Assembly (NCBI GenBank): GCA_012932295.1 | Contig: JAAONU010000002.1 | Coordinates: forward strand, 24,549,022-24,613,021 | Direction of reading: 5' to 3' | Origin: Cyclina sinensis | Taxonomy: Eukaryota > Mollusca > Bivalvia > Venerida > Veneridae | DNA: 64,000 nucleotides | Shown: positions 39,501 to 51,500 of the stretch, in pieces | Layout: each line of letters opens with the position of its first letter | Position numbering within the stretch: the first letter of the stretch is position 1 | Program-made: the position numbers and the translations under genes | The notes under the pieces: model-generated | What the model saw: the letters and a program-made list of their open reading frames with translations, nothing else | The model's database searches: none | Told to the model about the DNA's origin: nothing

Positions 39501-42500
39501 AAATGTAATCAAGTGAAGAGTAACAGTTCCTATGCACTGCATTTCTCCTTAATGACATCTATGCACCTTTGAAGTTTAATTTTGATACCTCAAATACTTT
39601 TTGAGTTATGGTCAAAACAAAAATTAAATAGGAAAAATAGAAAATGGGAATAACTAAAAAATTATGAAGTGAAGAGTCACAGTTTCCTATGCACAGCAAT
39701 TCCACTCAGTGAGATGCAACCACATATGAAGTTTTAGGTTTATAACTTAAAACAGGAAAACAGCAAAGGGGAACTAGAAATGGGTTTTTGATTGAACAAA
39801 AACATATGTCTCCCCCCAGCCAGTTGCTGCAGGTAGTATTGAGTCAGACGATTGTAAAATTTGACATTTAACCTCCAAGTGTGACCTTGACCTTGAGACA
39901 CCGCACCCGCAAAGTGGGTTCTGCACGTCACCTTGATGAGGTGAACATCTGACCCAAGTTTCATAAAAATCCTTCAAGGGCTATTGAAGATACAGAGCGG
40001 ACACGATTTTGTGGCATTTGACATTTAACCTCCAAGTGTGACCTTGACCTTGAGACACGACACCCACAAAGTGGGTTCTGCATGTCGCCTTGATGAGGTG
40101 AACATCTGACCCAAGTTTCATAAAAATCCTTCAAAGGGCTTTTGAAGATACAGAGCGGACACAATTTTGTGGCATTTGACATTTAACCTCCAAGTGTGAC
40201 CTTGCCCTTGAGACACCACACCCACAAAGTGGGTTCTGCACGTCGCCTTGATGAGGTCAACATCTGACCCAAGTTTCATAAAAACCCTTCAAGAGCTTTG
40301 GAAGATACAGAGCGGACACGATTTTGTGACGGACGGACGGACGGACAACCGGGGGGAAAAACAATATGTCTCCCCCATTTTTGGGGGGAGACATAATAAC
40401 TAAAAAAATATGGAGTGAAGAGTTTCAGTTCCTATGCACTGCAATTCTGCTCAATGAGGTTTTCAGTTTATAACTTAAATTGTTTTAAAGTTATGTTCCA
40501 ATCAAAGTGTGAAGGATGGATGGACTGATAAACAGCAAGACAGACAATGCCAAATCTATATCCCTATGCCTTCGGCGGCAGATAATAACCAGGGCCTATT
40601 GTATACGTACAGGATAACAAATGAGTGGTCATGTAATATTGGATTTATGGCACAAGTTATTTGAAAATGATAAAAACATGGCTCTGCCTTTTCTGATAAT
40701 GAGTGTAATAAATCCCGTTTTAACAAGACCATGAATAGAATGTTCTATTTACATCAAAGATTTTTAGTAAGTGAATGGTGATGCACAGAAAACTTTTGTT
40801 TTCTCCATATACCGGCAAACGTCATAGGCACACTGCTAATGACATTGGTGTCAAAGTTATTACACATGTGTTATATAAAAAATATAAAACAGCTTTATTA
40901 CACGCCCACAACGTTGTCTATGATATAAACTGTCTTACGATTCACCTGAAAGTAAGTCAGCTTTGATACTGATTCTTTCAAAGAAGAGATGCCAATTAAT
41001 ATTTAAAGTATTTTAAAACCTCAGGCCCTACAAATGTTTCTATCAGAAGTACACTACCTTCAGCAAAGCCCTCTGTTTGGATGGCTCTATTTCATGGCCA
41101 GCAGCCTGTATACACTGTGACACAGCAACATCCAGGTTATCTTTGATGGTTCGAATATATTCATCAGCCCTCTGACTCTCTCTCTACAAAAAAACAAGTC
41201 TGGATTTTTGTATCAACCCCATGAAATTTCTTAAATGGACTTGCCTAATTGTACATACTGACTCCATGTATTAGTAAACAGAGCAAATCATGATCAAAGT
41301 TAGAATGTCTAGGCTTACTATTTTCCTTACTGGAAACAAAGGAAGAAATATTTGATGTTACTGGAGAAAAGTTCAAAAACAGTTTTCCGAGAGTGTAGAA
41401 CAAATACAATAGACATTTCATGTAAGTTTCTTCAATGATGAACCATCTTAAAGCAAAGAGAAAATGTTCTAGTTAAAGTAATGTCTGATCATATTAGAAT
41501 CAAGGAAATAAAAATGCGAGGGATGATCGATAAAATACCTGGATAAAATAAGTTATGGCAACAAGAACATGTTATATTTTATGTCACCTTAAACACACTG
41601 TGTATCCTACCTTTCATCTAAGTTTGAAAAATGTTTCTCATATCAATTATCACTATGACTTCTTTATGTACAACAGCAGAGGGCACCCGACTCGATCTTA
41701 TTAGAACTGAATAATCTTATACTCCATTTAAGTATACTAAATGCATGAAAACTAGCCAAAACGTACAGTCCATGTTTATGCAATCTGATGTCATTCGGAG
41801 GTTAGAAGTTAAGATAAATAAAGTCAAATATGAAGTGTCATGCAAGTTACATTTTTTTTAGCATTGAAAGTTTGCTTATTAAGAGAGACTCTTTAAGACA
41901 ACTGGGATAAAACAAATACAATGCAGACATTGATGGCATTTACAGTAAGGCGCAATTTAAGGTTGGTAGTTTTTTTGTCACACTTCTGTTATAGTGGCAC
42001 TGCTGCCTTTCACTCAATGTCAAAAACCTTCAAGTTTTGACTGTCAGAAGCAGAAATGTTGAGCTTTCTGTTAAGTACATCTTTATTTATGTCACTAAAC
42101 ATTTAAGAAATTTTGATTATTTTGGATCAATCATGTCTCCATTAGATTCTTTCAGCTACATGCTTACCTCAATTACCATGGAAGCTATTACAAATATCTG
42201 TTCTGTAAATCAAGCTTACCTCAAATTCCCTGGAAGCCTCAAACAACATGGCACCTGCTTCCATAGATGCTATTTTAAATATCTGTTCTGTTACCACTGA
42301 AAAAAAACTTAACAATGAAAATAACTACACTCAGTCAAAACAATCTGAGTAAATGCTCAGAAATTATAAGCCATATCAATTTTTTAAACAAGACTTTGAT
42401 CTCTGTTAATGACAAGTATGACTTCCTTTATGACAAATGCAGATCACAATAAATCATGCAGACAGTTATCCTCTGTTGAATCAGTAAGTTTTCAATGACA

Positions 42501-45500
42501 ACCTCCAAAACATTGCACTTTTATAGGTCCAGACATGCTCAATTCAGAAACTTTAGCCAGCGAAAGGTCATGAAAGTAAGCTGAACTCAATTGCCTTAAC
42601 ATTACTGAGAAATACCTATATACTGGCAAAACAGTTAAGATACTCTGATTTTTTATTCATTTGTTTAGTTTAAATTCATCTTTTATGTTCATATTATGAT
42701 AAGGCTGACACTTACAAGGAACTTTCCTGAAAAATTCCACAGTGTCACGCCCTATAATACGAACACCGTCTTCTTCCTCTACAAGATGTACTGCTGAATC
42801 GTTCTGGAATCTTATCAACAGTTAAAGAAAACTCAAGTGATTCATTTCTACTTTCTGTGCTGTTGTCTTTAACTTGTTGTGGTATTGATGAAATAAATTA
42901 ACAAAGTTCTATCAAAGATAAACATGAATTTAGAACATCGACCAGAAAAAGACATCAGAACAACAAAGAAAGGGCATTTGCAAAACTTGGGAATTTTCCA
43001 CATTGCAGAATGACCACATATACAGTATATCTGCCAATAATTCCTGTGAACATGTGTAAAGCATTCAAAAGCAGTTGACTACAAGCATGCTGCCTACAGC
43101 TGTCAACTAAAAAACAAGAGGGCCATGATGGCCCTAAATCGCTCACCTGAGTCTCATTGCTCATGTTACAAATATCGTTATTGGCTTCTATAGGTGCAAG
43201 TTTGAAAAGCTTTGCAGTAAGTTTGAAGACTCTGGGTGTAATGATACTCCAGTTACTGAGAAGAAATAGTTTAGAAGAATAGAAACTTCATAGGAATGAA
43301 GTTTGAAGTTTCTGAGTAAAATGGTAATCCAGTTACTGGGCAGAAACAGTTTTCACTCTACAGGTCCCTGTGACCTTGACTTTTGACCTACTGACCCGAA
43401 AAAATATTGGGATCTTTAACTGAGCAAAGACAATCATCCTATGAAGTTTGAAGTGTCTGGGTAAAATGGTACTCCAGTTACTGGGCAGAAACAGTTTTCC
43501 CTCTACAGGTCCCTGTGAACTTAACCTTTGACCTATGGACCCAAAAACCAACAGGGTTCTTCTAATACAATTATCCAAAAATGTTTGAAGGCTCTGGGTG
43601 TAATGGTACTACAGTTACCTTGCAGAAATAGTTTTCACTCTACGGGTCCCTGTGACCCTGACCTTTTATATACTAGCCCCAAAAACAACATGGTTCTTCT
43701 ATTTAGTAAAAGCAATCATCATAGATGAAGTTTGGAGGCTCTAGGCGAAATGATAATCCTGTTACTGAGTGGAAATGGTTTTCACTCTAGAGGTCCCTCT
43801 GACCTTGACCTTTGACCTACTGACCCAAAACACAAAAGGGATTTTTTTGTACTCAATAAAGGCAATAACCCTGTGAAGTTTGAAGGCTTTGGGTCAACTG
43901 GTACTCAAGTTATTGAAAGGAAACGAAGTGTGAAAGACAGACAGATAAACAGACACTCATGGAAAAGGCAAACACAATATGTCTCCATCAGAAGGGCAGG
44001 GTTGGGGGGAAACATAACAACAAACAATTGAAGGTATAGCCCTTGGTGTTTCAGAGCAGCAGATTTTTTAAGTTTTCCCTATATAAATCCTTGTGTAAAA
44101 TCAAATGACCCCCCAGGTGGGGCCAGTTTTGACCCCAGCATCATTATTTGAACAAACTTGGTAGAGGTCCACTAGACAAAGCTGCACACCAAATATCTAA
44201 ACTTTAGGCAATTTGATTTCTGACAAGAAGATTTTCAAAGTTTTTCCTATGTAACTCTATGTAAAACATGTGACCCCTGGGGCGGGGCCATTTTTGACCC
44301 AGGGGCTATGATTTGAACAAACTTGGTAGAGGTTCAGTAGACAATGCTGTACACAAAATATCTTAACTCTAGGCCTTGTTGTATCTGAAAAGAAGATTTT
44401 TAAAGTTTTTCCTATATAACTCTATGTTAAACATGTGACCCCTGGGGCGGGGCCATTTTTTGACCCAGGGGCCATGATTTGAAAAAACTTGGTAGAGGTC
44501 CTCTTGACAATGCTACATACAAAATATCTAAGTTCTATGCCTTTTGGTTTCTGATGTGAAGACTTTTTAAACTTTTTCCTATATAACTCTATGTAAACAA
44601 GAGCTTGTCACAGACAAACAACAGTCCCCTACTGGTGCAATGTCCATCTCCCTAACTCCAACCCATATGAGGAAATTGACTAAAGAATTTGTCTGAGACA
44701 TGCATAATCTCCATATGATCCTCTATCCATGTACAAAGTATCATTAGAGAAGAAAATGTCATAGGTCAAGGTCATTTAGAGGTTAAGGTCAAACAAATAT
44801 ATGTTGTTGAAAAGGTCTTATCGAAGGGGTTGTTGTGACCAAGTCTGAAGTAATTCTGTTCAGAAAAAAGGAAATTATGGCCAAACTTATAGTTTTTGGA
44901 CAAGAAAACTTTGAAGGTCAAGGTCATTCAGAGGTCAAGGTCACAGAAATGTACTTCATTGGAATGGTCTTGTCCAAGGTATTGTTGTGGCCAAGTTTGA
45001 AGTAATTCCATTCAGTAGTAAGGAAAATATGTCAATGGTAAAGTTTTCGGAGGAAATGACTGATAAACGGATGGACAGTTCCTCCTTAAGGTTCATTAAA
45101 AATGAGGTGGATATTCTCCATACTGCCATTTATCCACATTTCACTGGATACAGTTTTTAGGGAAAGACAAATGTACCAAATTTTTCAACAAAGGATGAAA
45201 AAATTCAAAGTTCAAGGATGATAATTCTGACAATTTAGGTGCTAGAATTATGAACCTTGTCACATATGATGTGGGTGATGATAAGAAACCAATATTTAAA
45301 GTTTGAAGTAGATACATTAAGAAATAATGAAGTTATATACAAAAAAACACATTTTTTCATGAAAATTCTAAGTTCAAGGGGGATAAATCTAATAATTTTG
45401 GAGCTAGAGTTGTGAACCTTGAGTTGCATTATCTTCATACCATCACCTATCCATACTTCATGTTTCCAAAAAATATTTTCAGTACTTTTTGAGTTTTACT

Positions 45501-48500
45501 AAAAAACACATTTTTTTCATGAAAATTCTAAGTTCAGGGGGGATAAATCTAATAATTTTGGTGCTAGAGTTGTGAACCTTGAGGTGCATTATTTCCATAC
45601 TATCACCTATCCATATTTTATGTTTCATAGAATTATTCTTAGAACTTTTTGAGTTATCACAAATATTGTTATATTTGCCATATTTTAAGTATATTTGTTG
45701 CTATAACAACCAAAATTTTCAACATATGAAGAAAAAAAAAAAGACGTGCATAATCTCCATACTGCCATCTACCCATGTTTCAAGTTTCATTAAAATATTT
45801 TCAGTACTTTTTGCGTTACCATGGGATCCAGTTTTTGTGACGGACGGACAGACTGACGGACAGACGGACGGACTGACGGACGGACGGACGGACGGAGGGT
45901 AAACCTATAGTCCCCTCAGGTTAAACTGGTAGGGGACTAACAAGTGACCCCCAGGGCAGGGCCTATTTTGACCCAGTGACTATGATTTGAACAAACTTGG
46001 TAAAGGTCCAGTAGACAATGCTGTACACAAAATATCTTAACTCTAGGCCTTGTTGTATCTGAAAAGATGATTTTAAAAGTTTTTCCTATATAACTCTATG
46101 TAAAACATGTGACCCCTGGGGCGGGGCCATTTTTGACCCAGGATCCATGATTTGAACAAAATTGGTAGAGGTCCACTGGACAATGCTGCACAACAAATAT
46201 CTAAACTCTAGGCCTTGTGGTTTCTGACAAGAAGATATTTAAGTTTTCCCTATATAAATCTATGTAAAATCAACTGACCCCATGTCTTTCAATTTTTGTA
46301 ACCTGGCTAGTAATATTTTAGAACAATCATCACTTTATTAGATTCTTTAGGAGGTGCTGGTTTTCCCTTTCACAGAAACCTTTAAATGTCCAAACAGATA
46401 AGAAAACAAGAGCTGCCACTGGAAATTGACATATGCCCCCGAAATGTAGCTTTGAAATGAAACTGGTGTAAATATATAATTGAATATGCCCAGACAAAAA
46501 ATAGAGCATGAAGTAAATGGTTAAGTAAATGATAAAGTAATGTATTTCTGCTTCAGATTCTTATATGAAGGTTGAAGACATAATTATACAATAAAATAGA
46601 AAGCTGTGAGTTTGGCCTTGAATATGAACAATATTGTTTTATTCCCAACCCCTACTGATGTTTATAAATAAATGGCTTGGTGACAAACATTTTGGTTTCA
46701 ATAAAATCCCCCAAGCGGTTTTGGAGATTAAGCTTGGACAAGATTTTAATAAAGAAGTTAGAGTATAAAATGACTAAGAGCCCATAACACTGCCAAAAAT
46801 AATCTGACCAGAAACTTCTGACAATATGCACAGCTAGGCTTGCTGACAAACATTCCTGTGTAGTTTCAATGAAATCCTCTCGTGGTTTTGGAGATAAGCA
46901 TGGACAAGATTTTAATATAGAAGTTAGAGTAAAAAAGTGACTAATTGCCAATAACTCTGCCAAAAATGAATCGAGCGGAATCTCAAACTAGGCTTGGTGA
47001 CAAACACTCCTGTTAAGTTTCAATAAAATCCCTCAAGCAGTTTTGGACAAGATTTTAGAGTAAAAAAAAAAATGACTAAGTCCCCAGAACTCTGCCAAAA
47101 ATAAATCCAGCTGAATCTCCTGACGATATGCACAACTAGGCTTGGTGACAAATACTCCTGTTAAGTTTCAATGAAATCCCTCAAGCGGTTTTGAAGATGA
47201 AGCTAGGACAAGATTTCACAGGACAGACGGATGGACGAACAGACAGTGCGATTACTTTTTGCCTCCCTTTGGGGGCATAAAAATCCAATACAAATGCATT
47301 ACTGAAAAGCCTTGTTATCAATAAGTGCAGGCAAACCAACTTAAGATTTTTTAAATAGATTCAAGCAAATATTCAGTGCTTTAAAAGTAAAATTGAGAGT
47401 TGAAAATAGAAGGATTTCCAAACTGTCACATTTTCGCTACCTCATCAATGTCAGTTCCAAATATCAAATTGAATTTTGTTTACAGCATACTTAGAGATCT
47501 TTTAAGTTGTTTGTTGAATGATACCTATGCCATTTATGTATCAAAGTTTTAAAGTTATGAACAGATAAAAAATACACCTATTTATAAAAGTATGTTCATG
47601 ATACAGACGGTAAAGTTTCTCTGTTTTGGGCGTTTACTACTTTGCATAATGTATGTGAGGATCACATGAGGCAAAATTATAAACCTGGCTGAAAACCAAA
47701 ACCTCCCTGAGATACCCTCCAGATACATGGCATGTATGTACTACATTATAAATGGATCTTGCTAAAAATGATTATCTTATGCAAATGATGTTTGGTTGAA
47801 CTGATGGCTGACCTCTTTGACAGATGTCATCTATTAAACAAAATCAGTCAATGAAAGGACCCCAAAGTTTCAGTGTAAACTTAAAAGGATACGATATATA
47901 GTCTTTGTCAGGTCCAATCACAAGCATCAACTTTTCCCACAAGGCAACAACAGCTCCTGGTCCACTCCTGTTGTAGACATATATATATATACATGTATAT
48001 ATATATGTAATATCAATGTGAAATCATAAGTGATTTTGTGGATTTTCTTATTAATCACAAAACAGTCCAAACATTGAAGTATGCCTACAAAATTAAATCT
48101 GATAGGATAGAAGTCAGCAGTAAGCTCTGGCCTGTCTGTGTGCACCCTTTTTTCATCTGTAGTGATACTGTTGTATAGTGACATTCCAACACTTTCAATA
48201 TTTGTAAGAAATAAATGAGTTCAAGGAATATATGGCTAAAGTAAAGCAGTCTTTCCAATACTCAACAAAATTTAGTCTCACTATTTTGCCTCCGAAGGTG
48301 AACTAATTTTATAGGCTGATATTTTATAGTTGTTCACCTTCTACGTCTCACTTTGATCTGCATCTGGTTAAGCGGACTCGGTTCGGCACCGTTTTTACCC
48401 TGTCCTGGTTATCTATTAACCTAGAACACCAAGTATGTTGATTGCCAAATTTTGAATAAAATGGTGGATTAATCAGGTATGAAGTAAGTGTTTCAGTTCT

Positions 48501-51500
48501 ATACTTATGTATTTGTGTGTTTTTTTGGATTACAGGATCAGGTATGAATTAAGTTATCATATTTTATCATATTTTTATCATTTTTGCCTTAAACTCTGTG
48601 AACTGTTGGACAAACAAGCCATAAAAAGTGCCCAATCGCCTACGATTGGGCGAGTCCGCTTAACCAGATGCAGATCAAAGTGAGACGTAGAAGGTGAACA
48701 ACTGTAAAATATCAGCCTATAAAATGGGTTCACCTTCGGAGGCAAAAAAGTGAGACTAAACACAATTTAACTGGACAGAAGGTCCTGTGATGTTCAAGAT
48801 TTTACTGGACTTCAAACAAGCTTACTGGACTGAGAAAAAAAATCAGTATAAGAATATCTTGCAATTAATCCATTGTTTACTCACTAACTGAAAACCACAA
48901 AAAGCTTTACAGTGCCCTCTAAATTCTAAGGAGACAAATTCTATAAGACAATCTAATGTTATTTGTTGTGATCATGTATCTTAAATTAAAATTTTACAGG
49001 AAAAAAATATCTTTAAACTAGCATAGTGTAAGTCTAGTTCAGTTTTGTGGAAGACCTTAATTGGTTTTGTACAAGCTTTTTCATATAATATTCCTTCTGG
49101 CAAAGAAAAAAATGAAACTTTCCTTTTCCTTAATTTAATCAACAACCAAGCACAATTCTTGAACCCATTGAAAAAAAGAGTTGTTTTTACACTTCAGACT
49201 AAATGCACAATAATATTATAATTTTTGAAAACCTCAAGAAGTCTGTGTGACTTTTATTTTAATTACTTCATGCAATGAAACTTATTCAACTAATAATTAT
49301 CAAATGAATTTAAAACATTCTTTATACATGTGTCATACACAGATGTGTGTCACCAAATCTGTCATTAGTTTTTTGCAACACCAAAGTTTTATAGATATTA
49401 AACATTAAGAGCACAGTTTTAAATAACACATTAAATTTTCAGTACAATTAAGATTGTATATTGCTATGCAATGATGTACTTCAACTTCTGCACATCATCA
49501 GATGTTACAAAACTAGTGCATAGTTCATATTGTATACAATATCTTACCACAGGAACTGTGTAGGTCGCTGATGAGATTTGGTGTTAAATTCACAGTACTT
49601 CTTCTGTTACAAAAACAAAACAAAACCAATACTAACCAATACATCAAATTGACATACACTTCACTACAGTCACTTTGTTTTCTAGAATATTTATATGAAT
49701 TCAAGCTCCAGTTCATTTACCAACAGTTTATATTCATTAAGTCGTAGTCCTTTCTTTAGTAACTTTCTCTTACACAGGCTGACAAAATATAAACTACAAC
49801 TTGAAAAGCACCAGACTGCTTTGTTATGCCATAAACCATGTCACAAAGAGTCAAGTCACTATCACTAGCCAGGCTTGAACATCTTTGAGTTAGTCTTTAT
49901 TTACAGACATAGAAAATGCTAATTCTTTAGGTACACTGAGGGCAATATTCAGTAAGATACAAGCTCCGACCTAACACTGCCTAAGTAGCAGAACACTATA
50001 GATATCTATGATCCTATTAACTTAACAGATTTTCGTATTAATGTTAGAAATCACCTCTAAGTAAAACTCCCTACCTTCAAATCTGCAGAGCCGATCCAAA
50101 CAATTCCACTTTCTGTAAATAATGCTAAATATTTGTTGTTGAAGGAAATCGCCATATCCATGATGGCTTCAGCCGGCACTGATACCTCTATAGTCTAAAG
50201 AACAAGAATTGAATATAAACTATAAGAATTAACACCAACAGTATATACACTACCAGTACAAGTCTGTCATACCGTATACACACTACTAGAGTCGAAGCAT
50301 AAAAACTAACAGTTGAGCAAATTAAGAGTATATATACTACCAGTCTGTCAATACACTTTTTCCACAAAATTAAGACAGATCATCTGTGTCAATGATTCTT
50401 AGATTTTAGCTTTTCACACAACCTTTAGCAGGCAAACTTAACAGTAGAATTCATAAAATCCCACAGAAGACCTGAAGACCTCTGTTGAATATCATGATTT
50501 GAGTCAAGAAGTTAGCTCAGCTTTGAGTTACGGTCAAGTTTTTTCACACACATAAATTCATATTATACCAGGTAATGAAAAAGAAGAATACAGAAGCATG
50601 TTTATGAAAAATAAAAATATTAATTAAAATGGTTCTGAACTGCTTCATTGAGATTTTAGTAAAACTTACTTGTTGTTGATACTGTCCACCATGGTCAACA
50701 AGATATAGTTCGTTCTGTTTGGCTACCAGTGCCTGGGACTGACCATCCATTGTAATAATCCCCCATGCTGTTGGAGCACTGTTTAAGCCTTGAAATGAGG
50801 AGGGAATAAAAAGTAACCAATACATGAATCATACATGTACAAACATTAGAATACCATTGTTCAACCAAGTATTTAATCTATATGACCATGTAAATAGACA
50901 ATTATAGAAAATGAAGCCATGAAGTTCCAAAAGCAATTTCCAGTCAATTTTGTGTGGGTCTTCAAAAATTGTTATGGCATTAGTGATCTGCTAAGTCCTT
51001 GGTTTGAATACCAACTGGAGCATGATGCCAGTCTTTGCATTCAAGTTATGCCTAAATCATCTTGCTGTAGATACAAACCAGTAATGAAAAATTCTGTTCT
51101 GATTTCTCTTGTATTTGATTTAATTATGGGTGGTGTTTCAAGAACAATGTCACTAAGTTGCATGCACTTGCAGAATAATCTAGTTTTTGTTTTTTTTAAT
51201 TATATTTCTTAATCCATTCTGTAACTCTCTATTAAATGCATTTTTAATGGAATAAGTATTGTGGGGTAAAACTATGAACTGGGATGTAAATTACTGGTAC
51301 ACAAAATGTATGTATGATGCAAGAAAATACCAACATAAAAGAACTGAATTACACTGTCTATACAAGCAATACAATATAACTTTGAGGAATAATTATCGTA
51401 TCCTATATGTGATAGTAACCTAACCAGACATGATTATGTCATTGACCACACCAGAATCAATCACTGTTTCGTGACTTAAATCTTCATCTATCTACAGGAC

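Noticed and set aside
42801..42806. CCAG acceptor five bases into VPS16 exon 10
   Set aside because: It would put exon 10 out of frame with exon 9; the upstream GATAAG acceptor restores frame and the human-like YISFQNDS order.
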